Origin: Mycobacterium sp.
Lineage (GTDB): Bacteria; Actinomycetota; Actinomycetes; Mycobacteriales; Mycobacteriaceae
Reading direction: 5' to 3'
Assembly (NCBI RefSeq): GCF_002863225.1
Contig: NZ_PKEK01000040.1
Span: 186,001-250,000, forward strand
Length of the DNA: 64,000 bases
Part shown: piece after piece, positions 11,746 to 23,465 of the stretch
Numbering within the stretch: position 1 is the first letter of the stretch
How the letters are laid out: every line of letters begins with the position of its first letter
Made by a program: the position numbers and the translations under genes
Notes under the pieces: model-generated
What the model saw: only the letters and a program-made list of their open reading frames with translations
Databases searched by the model: none
Told to the model about the DNA's origin: nothing

Positions 11746-12340
11746 GGCCGACCCGCACCGGAGGCATCCGGCGTAACACGATGATCACCTGCCAGGCGTA
11801 CACCACGAACGACCACAGGTACATGTAGGTGCCCCACACCAAAAAGGCCCAGCCGCAAGCCAATACGGCGCGACTCCACTGCTCGTCCCCCTGGCCGAGC
11901 AGGATCAGCGGAAACGCCGACATCAACGCGAACGTCGCCGCCTTGCCGATGTAGATCACCGGCAACGCGGTGATGCCGCGGGTGCGCAGCAGCGGCAACT
12001 CGGCCGCCAGCAGCACGTCGCGGCCCAGCAGCACGGCGACGATCCACCACGGGATGATGTGGTCGAGCCCGAACGTGATCGGCACCGTCACCATGTACAG
12101 CCGGTCGACGAACGGGTCGAGATAGGCGCCCAGCTTCGAGGACTGGTTCATCAGCCGGGCGATCTTGCCGTCGGCCCAGTCCGACGCGCCACTGAACATC
12201 AGGATGGCGACCGCGAGTGCGTCCGCGTGCGCGAACAGCAGCAGGTAGACGAAGACCGGAATGAGCGCCAGACGGAGCCCGCTGAGCACGTTGGGCACCG
12301 TGAGGAGCCTGTCGTGGGCGGGCGGCTGGGCGGTCGTCAT
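11738..12340 (-). CDS. pgsA2: CDP-alcohol phosphatidyltransferase (PgsA2-like, Rv1822)
   Basis: 200 residues, an integral membrane enzyme of the CDP-alcohol phosphatidyltransferase family. The catalytic signature D-x2-D-G-x2-A-R-x8-G-x3-D-x3-D is complete, from DWADGKIAR to YLDPFVD. About six transmembrane helices follow the usual pattern. The ATG at 12340 overlaps the secA2 stop in an ATGA, showing tight coupling; a longer reading frame upstream lies inside secA2. The exact alcohol acceptor (glycerol phosphate or another polyol) cannot be read from sequence. The pgsA2 name follows the M. tuberculosis position beside secA2. Confidence 0.9.
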   Translation of the reverse strand: MTTAQPPAHDRLLTVPNVLSGLRLALIPVFVYLLLFAHADALAVAILMFSGASDWADGKIARLMNQSSKLGAYLDPFVDRLYMVTVPITFGLDHIIPWWIVAVLLGRDVLLAAELPLLRTRGITALPVIYIGKAATFALMSAFPLILLGQGDEQWSRAVLACGWAFLVWGTYMYLWSFVVYAWQVIIVLRRMPPVRVGHA

Positions 12341-14661
12341 CTGAAGATGCCGGGCAGGCTCAGCGCGGACAGTGAGTCGTCGGACAGCGGGTTGTCGTGC
12401 ACCATGTACGTCCACGTCGAGGTCGGACGGGCCAGTTTCGACAGATCGACGCCCGGCTCGTTCTCGATCGCCGGTGAGGTCTCGAAGGTCTGTTGGGCGG
12501 CTTCGATCGCGTCGGCGGCCAGCGACGCGAACGCATCGACGGCCATCCGGTGGAATTCGTCGAGCGGGTTCTGCCGCCCCAGGGCGCGCAGGTGGATGCT
12601 CTCCCGGATGTCGGCCAGGTAGGCGAGATGGTCCGCCCAGCCCCGGTCGAGGTGGTACAGCATGATCAGCCGGCAGATTTTCTCCAGCTGTTCCTCGGAA
12701 AGCTGTTCGGACAGTTCGTCGTAACGGTCGGGGGCCAACTCGGCCAGCTCTTCACGGGCAGCGGCGGTGCTGAGCAGCGTGTTCCGCCGCTCCACGATGA
12801 TGGCGCGCTGCTGAGCGGTCAGCTGGTTGTAGCGCCAGGTGTTGGCGTGCACGTCGAGCAGGCGGCCCTCGGCGACGCGCTGGGCGTGCTCGAGTAGGCC
12901 CGCGACCTTGTTGCTGACGACACGACCCTCGTCGTCGGTCTGGGTGGGCAGCTTGTTGGGCTCCAGGTTGGCCGCGGCGACGTCGTCCTCCCAGCTGGAG
13001 AAGAACACCGACGACCCGGGATCGCCCTGACGACCGGCCCGGCCGCGCAGCTGATTGTCCAGTCGCTCGGTGTGGTGCCGGCCGGTGCCGACCACGTGCA
13101 GACCGCCGAGCTCGACCACCTTGTCATGGTCGGCCTCGTCCGAGCCGCCGAGCCGGATGTCGGTGCCGCGGCCGGCCATCTGCGTGGACACGGTGACCGC
13201 GCCGAGCTTTCCGGCCTCGGCGATCACCTGTGCCTCCTCGGCGTCGTTCTTGGCGTTGAGCACCACCGCCGGGACACCGCGACGCTGCAAACGCTCATGC
13301 AGCTCTTCGGATTCGGCGACGTCGTGGGTGCCGACCAGAACGGGCTGCCCGGTCGCGTGCACATCGCTGATGTGGGCGAGGATCGCGTCGATCTTGGCTG
13401 CGGCGGTGATGTAGACCCGGTCGGTCTCGTCCTCGCGGACGTTGGGCGTGTTCGGCGCGATCGGCGACACCCCGAGCTTGTAGAACTGACGCAGCTGTTC
13501 GCCTGCGGCCAAGGCGGTTCCGGTCATGCCGCAGACCGTCGGGTAGCGGTTGACCAACGCCTGGACGGTGATGGTGTCGAGCACCTCGCCGGTCTCGGTG
13601 GTCTCGATGCCCTCTTTGGCCTCGACCGCCGCCTGCAGGCCGTCGGGCCAGCGCTGCAGCTGGGCGATCCGGCCGCGGGACGAGTTGATCAGGTGCACCG
13701 CGTCGTCGCGGACGATGTAGTGCACGTCGCGGTGCAGCAGCACATGCGCGTGCAGGGCAACGTTGACCTCGGTGAGCGTCGTGCCGACGTGCTCTTCGGA
13801 GTACAGATCGATGCCGCCGAGCTGCTTTTCGAGTTTGTGGGCGCCGGCATCGGTCAAGTGGACGTTGCGGCTGTCGGAGTCGGTGTCGAAATCCTCGCCG
13901 GCCTGCAATCGGCCCACCAGGGAGATGATCTCCAGCCGGGGCTGCTCGCGGTGGCTGGTGCCGGCCAGCACCAGCGGCACCAACGCCTCATCGACGAGCA
14001 CCGAGTCGGCCTCGTCGATCAGCGCGACGTCCGGGTTGGGCGATACCAGGTCGTCGACGTCGGTGACCAGCTGATCGCGCAGCACGTCGAAGCCGATCTC
14101 GTTGATCGAGGCGTAGGTGACATTGCTCTGGTAGGCCGCGCGTCGCTCCTCGGCGGTTGACTCGCCGGTGACCCAGCCGACGGTGACGCCCAGCGACTCC
14201 AGCAGCGGCCCCATCCACTCTGCGTCGCGGCGGGCCAGGTAGTCGTTGATGGTCACGACATGTACGTGCCGGCCACCCAGTGCGTAACCGGCGGCGGCGA
14301 TCGCACCGGCCAGCGTCTTACCCTCACCGGTGGCCATTTCGACCACATCACCGGCCAGCATCCGCAGCGCGCCCAGCAGCTGCACATCGAAAGGCCTCAG
14401 CCCGGTGGCGCGGTCGGCCGCCTCGCGCGCGATGGCCAGGAATTGCGGAATGTCGTCGGCGTCGGCCAAATCGGCCAGGTCGAGCAGGCCGGCGGCTTTG
14501 CGCAGCTGCTCGTCGTCGAGCCCGGCCGCTTTCTTCTGGTACTCCGCCGACGCGGTCACCTGGGCCAGCGAGCGCCCCTGGTTCTTTTCGGTGCTGGCGC
14601 CGAGCAGGCGCCAAAAGCGGCCGCTCAGGCGCCCGGACGAGGAGCTTGTGGTCTTTGGCAC
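12337..14661 (-). CDS. secA2: Accessory preprotein translocase ATPase SecA2
   Basis: 774 residues, shorter than housekeeping SecA (about 900) and close to known mycobacterial SecA2. It powers export of a small set of proteins, some lacking signal peptides, through SecYEG. Motifs seen: Walker [19 protein letters not shown] box [13 protein letters not shown], a preprotein-crosslinking region, and helicase motif [10 protein letters not shown] with [13 protein letters not shown]. The C-terminal zinc finger of SecA1 is absent, as expected. Start is GTG at 14661. It follows ilvG after a palindromic element and overlaps pgsA2 by 4 bp. Confidence 0.97.
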   Translation of the reverse strand: MPKTTSSSSGRLSGRFWRLLGASTEKNQGRSLAQVTASAEYQKKAAGLDDEQLRKAAGLLDLADLADADDIPQFLAIAREAADRATGLRPFDVQLLGALRMLAGDVVEMATGEGKTLAGAIAAAGYALGGRHVHVVTINDYLARRDAEWMGPLLESLGVTVGWVTGESTAEERRAAYQSNVTYASINEIGFDVLRDQLVTDVDDLVSPNPDVALIDEADSVLVDEALVPLVLAGTSHREQPRLEIISLVGRLQAGEDFDTDSDSRNVHLTDAGAHKLEKQLGGIDLYSEEHVGTTLTEVNVALHAHVLLHRDVHYIVRDDAVHLINSSRGRIAQLQRWPDGLQAAVEAKEGIETTETGEVLDTITVQALVNRYPTVCGMTGTALAAGEQLRQFYKLGVSPIAPNTPNVREDETDRVYITAAAKIDAILAHISDVHATGQPVLVGTHDVAESEELHERLQRRGVPAVVLNAKNDAEEAQVIAEAGKLGAVTVSTQMAGRGTDIRLGGSDEADHDKVVELGGLHVVGTGRHHTERLDNQLRGRAGRQGDPGSSVFFSSWEDDVAAANLEPNKLPTQTDDEGRVVSNKVAGLLEHAQRVAEGRLLDVHANTWRYNQLTAQQRAIIVERRNTLLSTAAAREELAELAPDRYDELSEQLSEEQLEKICRLIMLYHLDRGWADHLAYLADIRESIHLRALGRQNPLDEFHRMAVDAFASLAADAIEAAQQTFETSPAIENEPGVDLSKLARPTSTWTYMVHDNPLSDDSLSALSLPGIFR

Positions 14662-14693
14662 AGGTCAACGGTACTAGCCGCCGGTTATCCCGT

Positions 14694-14757
14694 CGCGAGT
14701 GTGCGTGTCTGGACACCACACGCCGACGGTCGGCGTCCATCCGCGCACGGTCGCGGT
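14694..14757. repeat. Palindromic dispersed element, copy 2
   Basis: Arms CGCGAGTGTGCG (14694-14705) and CGCACGGTCGCG (14744-14755) pair at 10 of 12 positions. The element aligns along its whole ~64 bp with copy 1 at 6114-6177, including the shared GCGTGT and CACACGCCG-type inner blocks. It lies 4 bp beyond the ilvG stop and 33 bp before secA2, the same relative place as copy 1 (just 3' of a minus-strand gene). Confidence 0.75.
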
Positions 14758-14760
14758 CGG

Positions 14761-16413
14761 CTACGCCAGATTCGACCGACGCGGATAGGCGATGTCGGGA
14801 TCGGTCAGGACGTTGACGACGGCGGGCAGACCACTGTCGAAGGCGCGCGTCAACGCCGGGCGGAGTTCGGCCGGCGTCGAGACCAGCTCGCCGTGCCCGC
14901 CGAGGGCACGCACCACCTCGTCGTAGCGGGTCTCGGGCCGCAGTTCGGCCACCACCGAATAGCCGTAGAGGGCCTTCATCGGGTGATGTTCCAGCCCCCA
15001 GATGCCGTTGTTGCCGATCACCGAAACGACCGGAATGTTGTGCCGTACCAGCGTGTCCCACTCCATCCCGCTGAATCCGAATGCGCCGTCGCCCTGCAGC
15101 AGAACGACCTGACGCTGCGGGCGGGCCAGCTTCGCGGCCAGCGCGTAACCCGGTCCCGAGCCGAGGCAGCCGAACGGGCCGCTGTCCAGCCAGGCGCCCG
15201 GGACGTAGCTGTCGATCACCCGGCCCGCGTAGGACCCGAAGTCGCCGGCGTCGACGACCACGATCGCGTCGCGGTCCAGCATCGGAGCGAGTTCGGCGTA
15301 GACCCGCATCGGGTGCAGCGGGCTGCGATCGTCGGCCAGCTCACCCTGCTCGCGGTCGCGAGCGGCGGACTCGGTCGCCCGCAATTCGGCGACCCACTCC
15401 TCGTGGCCCGTCATCTCGGTGCGCGGAGTCTCGCTCAGGACCGTCAGCGTCGCCGACAGATCGCCGTAGAGCCCGGCCGCGATCGACCGCGGGTGGTCGC
15501 GTTCGGGCTGCACGCGATCGGCGACGATGAGCGCGGTGTCCTGGCCGAACACGCCGCCGAATCCCAGCCGGAAATCCATCGGCACTCCGACCACGATCGC
15601 GACATCGGCCTCCCCCAAAGCTTTTGAGCGGGCCCGCGAGAACGCCAGCGGGTGATCGGCGGGCACGGTGCCACGGGCCATGCCGTTCATCAGCACCGGG
15701 ATGCGGCGCTGTTCGGCAAGCCGCAACAGCGCCTGCTCGGCGTGGCCCCACCACACGTTGGTTCCGGCCATGATGACCGGTCGCTGCGCGTCGGCGAGCA
15801 GGCTGACGGCGCGGTCCAAGGCATCGCCGTCGGGCAGCGTGGGGGCGGGTGACGTGGTCAGCGCCCCAGGACCGCCGGTGTCGGCAGCAACGGAAAACGC
15901 GTGGTCCATCGGGATATCGATGAACGCCACTCCCGATGGAGCGTCCACCGTGGCCCGCAGCGCCTCGTCGATCAGTCCGCTGACGGCGTCGGCCGACGGC
16001 GCGGTGGCGGCGAATCGGGTAAGCGGTGCCACGAACGGAACGTGGTCGATCTCCTGTAGCGAGCCCATCCCCCACCGCCCGGCGGGTGCGCGGCCGCCGA
16101 GAACCAGCAGCGGCGACGAATTCTGTTGCGCGGCGGCCATCGGGCTCATCCCGTTCGTGACGCCCGGCCCGGCGGTCAGCGCTGCGACACCCGGCTGCCG
16201 TGTCACTTTCGACCAGCCTTCGGCGGCGAACGCGGCGGTCTGCTCGTGGCGGGTGTCGATCAGCCGGATGCCCTCGCTGCGGCAGCCGTCGTAGAGCGAG
16301 AACAGGTGGCCACCCGACAGCGTGAAGATGGTGTCGATTCCGCTGACTCTCAAGCGCCGGGCAATCAGTCGTCCGGCGTGAAAGGCTTCGTTAGCTGCGT
16401 CGTCGGAGCTCAT
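14761..16413 (-). CDS. ilvG: Acetolactate synthase-like ThDP enzyme (IlvG)
   Basis: 550 residues, a thiamine-diphosphate enzyme of the acetohydroxyacid synthase/oxalyl-CoA decarboxylase superfamily. The N-terminal pyrimidine-binding domain has the activating glutamate in [15 protein letters not shown]. The C-terminal domain has the ThDP motif [16 protein letters not shown] ending [11 protein letters not shown]. IlvG of M. tuberculosis is a paralogue of IlvB1, and its acetolactate synthase role is not firmly settled; another ThDP reaction is possible. The gene is divergent from the BacA-type transporter gene (36-bp gap, so the promoters face each other). Downstream come the palindromic element and secA2. 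Confidence 0.92.
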   Translation of the reverse strand: MSSDDAANEAFHAGRLIARRLRVSGIDTIFTLSGGHLFSLYDGCRSEGIRLIDTRHEQTAAFAAEGWSKVTRQPGVAALTAGPGVTNGMSPMAAAQQNSSPLLVLGGRAPAGRWGMGSLQEIDHVPFVAPLTRFAATAPSADAVSGLIDEALRATVDAPSGVAFIDIPMDHAFSVAADTGGPGALTTSPAPTLPDGDALDRAVSLLADAQRPVIMAGTNVWWGHAEQALLRLAEQRRIPVLMNGMARGTVPADHPLAFSRARSKALGEADVAIVVGVPMDFRLGFGGVFGQDTALIVADRVQPERDHPRSIAAGLYGDLSATLTVLSETPRTEMTGHEEWVAELRATESAARDREQGELADDRSPLHPMRVYAELAPMLDRDAIVVVDAGDFGSYAGRVIDSYVPGAWLDSGPFGCLGSGPGYALAAKLARPQRQVVLLQGDGAFGFSGMEWDTLVRHNIPVVSVIGNNGIWGLEHHPMKALYGYSVVAELRPETRYDEVVRALGGHGELVSTPAELRPALTRAFDSGLPAVVNVLTDPDIAYPRRSNLA

Positions 16414-16449
16414 CCCGGCAGCTTATCCATCACACCGTGAGGAGACGCC

Positions 16450-18378
16450 GTGCCTGTTCTGCAGCCGTTCACCCCCTCGATCGATTGGAGCCGGGCGGCG
16501 CCCGAGTCGATGGAGTGGATCGCCCGGGCGTGGCTGATCAGCGCCGTGAGCGTGCTCGCCGTCTGCGTGCTCCTCTGGCTCACCACCGAATGGGGACGCC
16601 AGTATTGGCGGATCACCGGTGGCTATTTCTCCGGTAGACAATCGGCCAGAGTGTGGCTGACGCTCAGCGCCCTGCTGTTGTTGGTGGTCACCACCGTCCG
16701 GGTCAACGTGTTGTTCAGCTTTTTCAGCAAAGACCTCTACAACGCGCTGGAGACAGCATTCACCGGCTCAGGAGCACAGAATGATGTTGTCAAACAGTCT
16801 GGGATACATGGCTTTTGGATGGCACTAACGGTGTTCTGCATCCTGGCCACCATCTTCATCGCCTTGGCGATGGTCGACCTCTACTTGATGCAGCGCTTCA
16901 TCATCGCCTGGCGGGTGTGGCTGACCGAGCACCTCACCGCCGACTGGCTGACCGGACACGCTTACTACCGTTCCCGATTCATCGACGAAACCATCGACAA
17001 CCCGGACCAACGGATTCAGCAGGACGTCGATGTCTTCACTGCCGGAGCCGGCGCAACCGCGAACGTCCCGACGATCGGCACCAATCAAACCTTGGTGTTC
17101 GGCGCGGTGCATGCGGTGGTGTCGGTGATTTCCTTCGCCGCCATCTTGTGGAATCTGTCCGGCCCGCTGACGGTTCCCCTTCTGCACGTTGACATTCCAC
17201 GCGCGATGTTCTGGAGCGTCTTCGTCTTCGTGCTGACGGCGAGCAGCGTCACGTTCTGGATCGGTCACCCCTTGATCGCGCTGAGTTTCGCCAACGAAAG
17301 GCTCAATGCCGCGTTCCGCTACGCCTTGGTGCGCCTGCGCGATGCAGCCGAAGCCGTGGGTTTCTATCACGGTGAAAACGCCGAACGGTTGCGACTGGGG
17401 CAGCGCTTCACGCCGATCATCAGCAATTACCGCCGCTACGTCAGCCGCACCATCGGGTATTTCGGGTGGAATGTGTCGGTCACGCAGACGATGGTGCCGT
17501 TGCCCTGGCTGATCCAGGCACCGCGGCTGTTCGACGGCAAAATCGGCCTGGGCGGCGTGGCGCAGACCGCAGCCGCGTTCGGCACGATCCAGGATTCGCT
17601 GTCGTTTTTCCGCAACCGCTACAACGAATTCGCGGCATTTCGCGCGTCGATCCTCCGGTTGCACGGCTTGATCGACGCCAACGCACGGGGCCGGGAACTA
17701 CCCGAGGTGTCCGTGGTCGCGAGCGAGCAGGGATCCGTGGAGATGGCAGCCGTCGAGGTGCGCGCGCCTAGCGGCGAGCAACTGATCGACCCGCTCGACG
17801 TCCGCCTCCGCAGCGGCGAAGCGCTCGTGGTCATCGGACGGTCGGGGGCGGGCAAGACCACATTGTTGCGCAGCCTGGCGCAGTTGTGGCCCTATGCGTC
17901 CGGCACCTTGAGCCGGCCCGCGGGCGAACACGAAACCATGTTCCTGTCGCAGCTGCCCTACGTACCGCTGGGCGATCTTCGTGGCGTGGTCTGCTACCCG
18001 AATTCGTCGGCAGACATCGCCGACACCGCGGTGCGGGAGGCGTTGACCAAGGTCTCGCTGGCCCCGCTGGCTGCTCGGCTCGACGAAGAGCGGGATTGGG
18101 CCAAGGTGCTGTCCCCCGGCGAGCAGCAGCGCGTCGCGTTCGCCCGTGTCCTGCTGGCCAGGCCTCGGGCGGTGTTTCTGGACGAGGCGACGTCCGCGCT
18201 CGACGAGGGGCTGGAATTCGCGCTCTACCAGCTACTGCGTACCGACCTGCCGAACTGTGTCGTGGTCAGCGTCAGTCATCGCCCCACGGTCGAGCAGCAT
18301 CACGATCGCGTGCTCGAACTGCTCGGCGACGGCAAATGGGAACTGCGGCCGGTCGCACCGGAGCCGGCCAACGCGTGA
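16450..18378 (+). CDS. bacA: BacA-type ABC transporter, copy 1 (Rv1819c-like)
   Basis: 642 residues: an SbmA/BacA-like membrane domain (~residues 1-400, about six helices) fused to an ABC ATPase. The membrane domain has the family segment [18 protein letters not shown]. The ATPase has Walker [14 protein letters not shown], signature [16 protein letters not shown] and Walker [15 protein letters not shown]. The M. tuberculosis relative imports vitamin B12, bleomycin and other hydrophilic cargo and has a large solvent cavity. Start is the GTG at 16450 after GAGGAG. A second, clearly homologous gene follows 170 bp downstream on the same strand. Confidence 0.93.
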   Translation: MPVLQPFTPSIDWSRAAPESMEWIARAWLISAVSVLAVCVLLWLTTEWGRQYWRITGGYFSGRQSARVWLTLSALLLLVVTTVRVNVLFSFFSKDLYNALETAFTGSGAQNDVVKQSGIHGFWMALTVFCILATIFIALAMVDLYLMQRFIIAWRVWLTEHLTADWLTGHAYYRSRFIDETIDNPDQRIQQDVDVFTAGAGATANVPTIGTNQTLVFGAVHAVVSVISFAAILWNLSGPLTVPLLHVDIPRAMFWSVFVFVLTASSVTFWIGHPLIALSFANERLNAAFRYALVRLRDAAEAVGFYHGENAERLRLGQRFTPIISNYRRYVSRTIGYFGWNVSVTQTMVPLPWLIQAPRLFDGKIGLGGVAQTAAAFGTIQDSLSFFRNRYNEFAAFRASILRLHGLIDANARGRELPEVSVVASEQGSVEMAAVEVRAPSGEQLIDPLDVRLRSGEALVVIGRSGAGKTTLLRSLAQLWPYASGTLSRPAGEHETMFLSQLPYVPLGDLRGVVCYPNSSADIADTAVREALTKVSLAPLAARLDEERDWAKVLSPGEQQRVAFARVLLARPRAVFLDEATSALDEGLEFALYQLLRTDLPNCVVVSVSHRPTVEQHHDRVLELLGDGKWELRPVAPEPANA

Positions 18379-18548
18379 GCGGCCACCGAGCTTCCGCGTG
18401 CCGGCCTTCGTTTCAATGGCAAGATCGGGCCCAACAGCCCAGACACCATGCTGGCGCGGTGTCCAGGTAGCTTCGCGGAAGGTCTTTCGGGCCGGGCGGT
18501 CAGTCACGCCAGGCCGAGCAAGTTGCAATCTAAGGGAGTAGGCGCACG

Positions 18549-20462
18549 GTGGAAGTGTTCAAGCCGTCTATCGAGTGGGGTCACGCGCTGACCGAATCGG
18601 TGTCCTGGATCGCCACGGCCTGGCTGATCAGCGCGGTGTGCCTGCTCGTCGTACTCCTGGCGCTCCGTCTTCTCACGCCCTGGGGTCGCCAGTTCTGGCG
18701 GATCACCGACGACTATTTCACCGGTCGGAGCAGCGCGCGGGTGTGGCTCATGCTCGGAGTGCTGTTGCTGTCGGTCGTGATCGGCGTGCGGCTGTCAGTA
18801 CTGCTCAGCTACCAGGCCAACGATTTGAACTCGTCCATCCAGACCGCGGTACAGGGCATGGCAACTCGCGACGACGTCGTCAAAGCCTCTGGCGTACACG
18901 GTTTTTGGATGTCCATCTTCCACTTCTCGATCATGGCGGCGATTTTCATCGCGCGCATCGTGCTCGATGTCTATCTGACGCAACGGTTTATCGTTGCGTG
19001 GCGGATCTGGCTCACCGATCGGTTCACCGGCGACTGGCTGGAGGGGCGCGCTTACTACCGCGCTCGATTCATCGACGGCACCATCGACAACCCCGACCAG
19101 CGTATCCAGCAAGACATCGACCTCTTGACCGCCGGAGTGGGAGGCACCCCCAACGTGCCCTCGAACGGCACCGGCAATCTGCTGGTGTTCGGCGCTGTGC
19201 AGTCGGTGTTGTCGGTGGTCTCGTTCACCGCCATCCTGTGGAACCTGTCGGGCACGCTGACGCTGCTCGGTGTGAGCATCCCCCGGGCGATGTTCTGGAT
19301 CCTGATCGTTTACGTATTGGTGGCCACCATCGGTGGGTTCTGGATCGGCCGCCCGCTGATCCGGCTCAGCTTCCGCAATGAGCTGACGAACGCCGCCTTC
19401 CGGTACGCACTGGTCCGGGTGCGTGACGCCGCCGAGGCGGTCGGTTTCTATCGCGGCGAGAGCGCTGAACGCGTGCAGCTGACCAGGCGTTTTCGGTTGA
19501 TCATCGACAACTATCTGCACTACGTGAACCGCACCATCGGCTGGTTCGGCTTCAACATCTCGATGAGCCAGTTGATCGTCCCGCTGCCCTGGGTGCTTCA
19601 GGCCCCCCGGTTGTTCGCCGGACAGATCAAGTTCGGCAGCGTCACGCAGACCGCGGCGGCATTCAACGAGATTTCCGACGGACTGTCGTTCTTCCGCAAC
19701 GTCTACGACCAGTTCGCCAGTTACCGCGCCGCGATCATCCGATTGCACGGCCTGGTGGTGGCTGACGAGCGGGCTCGCGAGCTGCCGGAGTTGCTGGTCC
19801 GGCCCAGCGTCGACGGCGCGGTCGACATCGAAGGTGTGGAAGTGCGCACGCCCGATGGTGACCAGCTGATCGACTCCCTCGATCTGCATCTGTCCGAGGG
19901 TGACGCGTTGGTGATCACCGGCCCGTCCGGCAGCGGCAAGACCACGCTGCTGCGAAGCCTCGCCCAGCTGTGGCCCTACGGGTCAGGAACCCTGCGATGC
20001 CCGGAGGGTCCGAACCAGACGATGTTTCTTTCTCAGTTGCCCTACATTCCGCTGGGCGATCTGCGCGCGGTGGTGTCCTACCCGGCGGCTTCCGGTGACA
20101 TCACCGACGACGACCTGCGCGAGGCGTTGACGAAGGTGATGCTGCCGCATCTGCTCGACCAGCTCGACGAGGAAAAGGACTGGGTGAAGGTGCTGTCACC
20201 CGGTGAGCAGCAGCGGGTGGCCTTCGCGCGCGTGCTGCTGACCAGGCCCAAGGCGGTATTCGTCGACGAGGCCACCTCAGCGATGGACGAGGGGCTGGAG
20301 TTGACGATGTATCGACTACTTCGCGCGGAGTTGCCCAACACCGTCCTGGTCAGCGTCAGTCACCGCAGCACCGTCGAGTCGCATCACCAACAGCGACTTC
20401 AACTGCTCGGCGAAGGCCGGTGGCAGCTGGGCCCGGTGGGCCAGCAGCCGGTCGAGGTCTAG
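18549..20462 (+). CDS. BacA-type ABC transporter, copy 2
   Basis: 637 residues and same architecture as the gene just upstream: membrane domain with [18 protein letters not shown], Walker [21 protein letters not shown], signature [16 protein letters not shown], Walker [15 protein letters not shown]. By eye well over half the residues match copy 1, so this is an old tandem duplication with both copies intact. The ATP-binding motifs are complete in each. Start is GTG at 18549 after AAGGGAG. The stop shares a CTAG with the convergent flavoprotein gene (both stops are TAG). A 170-bp gap between copies may carry a separate promoter. Different cargo is possible but not shown. Confidence 0.93.
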   Translation: MEVFKPSIEWGHALTESVSWIATAWLISAVCLLVVLLALRLLTPWGRQFWRITDDYFTGRSSARVWLMLGVLLLSVVIGVRLSVLLSYQANDLNSSIQTAVQGMATRDDVVKASGVHGFWMSIFHFSIMAAIFIARIVLDVYLTQRFIVAWRIWLTDRFTGDWLEGRAYYRARFIDGTIDNPDQRIQQDIDLLTAGVGGTPNVPSNGTGNLLVFGAVQSVLSVVSFTAILWNLSGTLTLLGVSIPRAMFWILIVYVLVATIGGFWIGRPLIRLSFRNELTNAAFRYALVRVRDAAEAVGFYRGESAERVQLTRRFRLIIDNYLHYVNRTIGWFGFNISMSQLIVPLPWVLQAPRLFAGQIKFGSVTQTAAAFNEISDGLSFFRNVYDQFASYRAAIIRLHGLVVADERARELPELLVRPSVDGAVDIEGVEVRTPDGDQLIDSLDLHLSEGDALVITGPSGSGKTTLLRSLAQLWPYGSGTLRCPEGPNQTMFLSQLPYIPLGDLRAVVSYPAASGDITDDDLREALTKVMLPHLLDQLDEEKDWVKVLSPGEQQRVAFARVLLTRPKAVFVDEATSAMDEGLELTMYRLLRAELPNTVLVSVSHRSTVESHHQQRLQLLGEGRWQLGPVGQQPVEV

Positions 20463-21961
20463 AGCGCCTGCGCGGCAACGGCTTTGGTGGCGGCGTGCGT
20501 CCCGGCGCGGCGCCCGAAGAACGAACCTTCGCCGAGTTGGGTGCCGCTGGCATAGCCTTTGCCGTCCTGAGCAATGTTGGACGCGCACGCGCCCACCGCG
20601 TACAGGCCGGCAATCACGCTGCCGTCGTCGCGCTTGACCTCGCCGTCGACGGTGACCGCCAGACCGCCCATGGTGAAACCGGAGTACATCGCCCGCCCGA
20701 GTGACAGATCGAATACGGCCCACGGTCCATTGTCCTGCGGCGCAACATAATCCGACTGCTTATGGAAGTCCGGATCTTCCCCCTTGGCGGCGTACTCGTT
20801 GTAGCGATCCAGTGTCGCGGCGACGTTTCCGGCCGGGATGCCAAGAGCTTCTTCGAGTTCGGCGATCGTCTCGTAGCCGTCGAGGAACATGATCAACGGC
20901 ATGGCCGGCATCTCGGTATGCGCTTCGTCGACGATCAGGTAGGCGGTCTGCTCCGGCTGCTCGAGCACGAACGCCGATGTGCGCGAATGATACGAGTCCT
21001 CGGCGACGAATCGCTTGCCCTCCTTGTTGACGATCACACCCGTCAGCAAGACCTCCGGCGGGTACGCCGCCGCGGTGATGAATTTCTCGTTGATGTTCTC
21101 GGCAACGCCGCCGGCCGATACGCCCATTCTCAGGCCGAGTCCGTCGTCGTGGGGATTGCCCAGGATGTAAGGCGCCACCAGCCCGTGGTGTTTGGTGCGT
21201 CGCGGCTGGCCCAGCTCGGGAGTGTGTTCGGCGACCATCTCCGGGTTCATCGCGAAACCACCGGCCGCGATGACGACCGACTTGGCTTGTACCGCACCGG
21301 TTTCGGTGAAGTGCTTCCACGCGACGCCGACCACGGCGCCGTCGTTGTCCAGGATCAGGTTCGTTGCGCCGGTCTCGTAGCGGAACCGCACACCCAGCTC
21401 GTCGGCGCGTTTGACCAGCAGATCGATGACCATGGCTGCGCCGCCGAGCTCACCCGGCACCGGGACCGAGTGTCCGCGCGGTGACGGGACGGCCTGCTCA
21501 CAGAAGGGCCACACTTTCTCGTTTCCGGTGTAGCTCAACCCTTCCGTGCCCGGCGGAACCACCACCTTGCCCGGGTAGAAGCTGCGTTCGAACTCAAAAC
21601 CCAAGTCTTCCAACCAGTTGAAGTGGTCGACGCTGCCCTCGCTGTAGGCGCGGATCTTCTCGTGATCGGGGTCGCGCGACACCGCCACCAGGTACTTGTA
21701 CATTTCCTCGGCTGAGTCGGGGTGCCCGGTCGCTTCCTGCACCGCGGTGCCGCCACCGAGGTAGAAGTGGCCCCCGGCCATCGAGGTGGTGCCGCCGGCG
21801 GCCGCGGCCCGTTCGAGCACAAGCACCCGGGCGCCGGCGGCGGCCGCGCTGACGGCTGCACATCCACCCCCGATGCCGAAGCCGAGCACGACGACGTCCA
21901 CGTCGTCGGACCATGCCGTCACGTCGTCCACGCTCAAAGTTGGTGGGATGTCAGTTGACAT
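20459..21961 (-). CDS. FAD-dependent oxidoreductase, ketosteroid-dehydrogenase/fumarate-reductase type (Rv1817-like)
   Basis: 500 residues. The N-terminal dinucleotide fold [22 protein letters not shown] with [16 protein letters not shown] is of the fumarate reductase/3-ketosteroid-1-dehydrogenase flavoprotein class, and the C-terminal [36 protein letters not shown] closes the FAD site. The substrate is unknown; family members act on steroids or dicarboxylates. The ATG at 21961 overlaps the preceding VOC gene by 11 bp, so the two are co-translated and may act on the same compound. Confidence 0.9.
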   Translation of the reverse strand: MSTDIPPTLSVDDVTAWSDDVDVVVLGFGIGGGCAAVSAAAAGARVLVLERAAAAGGTTSMAGGHFYLGGGTAVQEATGHPDSAEEMYKYLVAVSRDPDHEKIRAYSEGSVDHFNWLEDLGFEFERSFYPGKVVVPPGTEGLSYTGNEKVWPFCEQAVPSPRGHSVPVPGELGGAAMVIDLLVKRADELGVRFRYETGATNLILDNDGAVVGVAWKHFTETGAVQAKSVVIAAGGFAMNPEMVAEHTPELGQPRRTKHHGLVAPYILGNPHDDGLGLRMGVSAGGVAENINEKFITAAAYPPEVLLTGVIVNKEGKRFVAEDSYHSRTSAFVLEQPEQTAYLIVDEAHTEMPAMPLIMFLDGYETIAELEEALGIPAGNVAATLDRYNEYAAKGEDPDFHKQSDYVAPQDNGPWAVFDLSLGRAMYSGFTMGGLAVTVDGEVKRDDGSVIAGLYAVGACASNIAQDGKGYASGTQLGEGSFFGRRAGTHAATKAVAAQAL

Positions 21962-22472
21962 GACGCCACTCCTCTTCCTGCTCGTGCTTGATGTAGTCGA
22001 AGAACTGGCGCATCTCGGCCGAGAAATGCGCGATCTCCACGAAGGGAACCCCGTATTGCGGTGCGGACAGGTACGCGAATCGCAGGCCACCGGGCATCGT
22101 GCCCTGCTGCGGCACCGTGGCTCCCTGCGCGGCCGCTGCGGCCAGCGCGGCGTCGAAGTCCTCGAGGGTTTCGGCCTCGACGCAGATGTGGTGCAGACCC
22201 GGGCCGCTGCCCTGCAAAAAGTCACTATAGATATTAGCTCCGCGGACCGGCTGGATCAGTTCGAGCTGCATGTCGCCGAGATAGCTCAGCGAGATGCCGG
22301 CGACGAAGTCGGCAGGGGCGTCGCGGTAACTGCACGCGTCGGGTGCGAAGTGCACATCAGGCAGGCGTACCCACTTCTTCACCCCTAACAGGCCGGTGAG
22401 AGCTTTTTCCGTGCTGTCCAGGTCGCGCGTCACCCAGGCGGTTTGAACCGGCGATCCGAAGGAGAGGCTCAT
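21951..22472 (-). CDS. VOC-family (glyoxalase/dioxygenase fold) protein
   Basis: 173 residues starting at the ATG at 22472 after GGAT-type spacing; the same frame is open for 169 codons upstream but that stretch has no similarity and overlaps a noncoding gap. Two beta-alpha-beta-beta-beta modules are visible: VQTAWVTRDLDSTEKALTGLLG with LSYLGDMQLELIQP, then GLHHICVEAETLEDFDAALAAA ending VPFVEIAHF. Metal-ligand positions (H in LHHIC, E in VEI) are present. It overlaps the flavoprotein gene and is probably co-transcribed. Family members include glyoxalases, epimerases and ring-cleaving dioxygenases; the reaction here is not clear. Confidence 0.85.
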   Translation of the reverse strand: MSLSFGSPVQTAWVTRDLDSTEKALTGLLGVKKWVRLPDVHFAPDACSYRDAPADFVAGISLSYLGDMQLELIQPVRGANIYSDFLQGSGPGLHHICVEAETLEDFDAALAAAAAQGATVPQQGTMPGGLRFAYLSAPQYGVPFVEIAHFSAEMRQFFDYIKHEQEEEWRHVN

Positions 22473-22650
22473 CGCATCGCAGAATAACCCAGTGCCAGCC
22501 CAGCCTGAAACTGTTGGATTGATGTTGCCGTCATCCGACGCGAACGGCACCCCGGCACGCGGGTGAACATGTTCTAATTCGACCCGCCTGGCCGGGATGA
22601 CTCCAGGCCACCGTCTGGAGGAGTCACCACCGCGCGGCGGGGGGTGTCCC

Positions 22651-23340
22651 CTAGATCGCCGGGCCGCCGACGCCGACGTCCTGGCGGATCTGCTGGTTGG
22701 TCGACTGCCATGACACCGCCGCCGGGAAGTTGCCCCACACGCTGTTGAAGATGCCGACGATTCGAGCCGGTCCGGGGCCGTTGGTGAGGTACACCGGTCC
22801 GCCGGAGTCGCCCTGTTGGCTGACCGCGCCGTGGCCCATCGTGAACCAGCCGTTGTTGACGGCCTCGACAGTCCCGCAGCTTTCACCGCTGACCACGCCG
22901 AAATGGCAGATCGGTTCGCCGGGCGTGACGACCAACCCCGGGTCGGATTGCAGGACGCGTCCGACCGGCAGGACGTCATTCACCGTGACGTCGGGAGCCA
23001 GCGCGATCGATTCATAGTCGGCGATCTGCTGGTCGGTGTTGACGAATGCGCCGTTCGGCGTGTTGTCGCGGAATGTGGCGACCGTGCCGATGACCTTGTT
23101 GTCCTTGTCGAGCACCGGGCCGTCGCTGTGGCAGTGGCCCGCGCTGAACGCCACCCGCAACGCGGGGTCGACGTAGCCCAGCGTGCACAGATGGGGGCCT
23201 TGGTGAATCTCCATCCCGGGGAACACCAGAACGGGGTCGGCTTTTGCGCCGATCGGGTAGCACACTGCGGCAACGACGGCAGTGACTACCGCGCCCACAG
23301 CACGAATTGCCGAACCCCCCACCGGTCGACTCCGATCCAT
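22651..23340 (-). CDS. Secreted trypsin-like serine protease homologue (Rv1815-like)
   Basis: 229 residues. A signal peptide is clear: charged start, then [21 protein letters not shown] with a likely AKA-D cleavage near residue 34. The mature protein has chymotrypsin-fold marks: histidine in FSAGHC and serine in GDSGGPVYL, with paired cysteines around each. The catalytic aspartate is probably in IADYESIAL, which is a less exact match. So it may be an active extracellular protease or a relative with weak activity. It stands alone between the VOC gene and the LysM-lectin gene. Confidence 0.88.
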   Translation of the reverse strand: MDRSRPVGGSAIRAVGAVVTAVVAAVCYPIGAKADPVLVFPGMEIHQGPHLCTLGYVDPALRVAFSAGHCHSDGPVLDKDNKVIGTVATFRDNTPNGAFVNTDQQIADYESIALAPDVTVNDVLPVGRVLQSDPGLVVTPGEPICHFGVVSGESCGTVEAVNNGWFTMGHGAVSQQGDSGGPVYLTNGPGPARIVGIFNSVWGNFPAAVSWQSTNQQIRQDVGVGGPAI

Positions 23341-23420
23341 CGAGGCCGGCGCCCCACCGGCCGGCCTTTAGATTACCTAGCCGATGTTAAGCGAAATTGC
23401 GCAGGAAGCGGATCGAAAGA

Positions 23421-23452
23421 GAAACGCGCCGACCGTATTCCCGGCCGGCGCG
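23421..23452 (-). terminator. Intrinsic terminator after the LysM-lectin gene
   Basis: Stem CGCGCCGaCCG (23425-23435) pairs with CGGcCGGCGCG (23442-23452) with one mismatch and a 6-nt loop. On the minus strand it is followed by TTTC. It lies 13 bp after the stop of the gene at 23466-24059. Confidence 0.75.
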
Positions 23453-23465
23453 CTTCCCGTTGCGA

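Noticed and set aside
22596..22625. Hairpin CTCCAG/CTGGAG between protease-like and VOC genes
   Set aside because: Short stem without U-tract; not enough to call a terminator.
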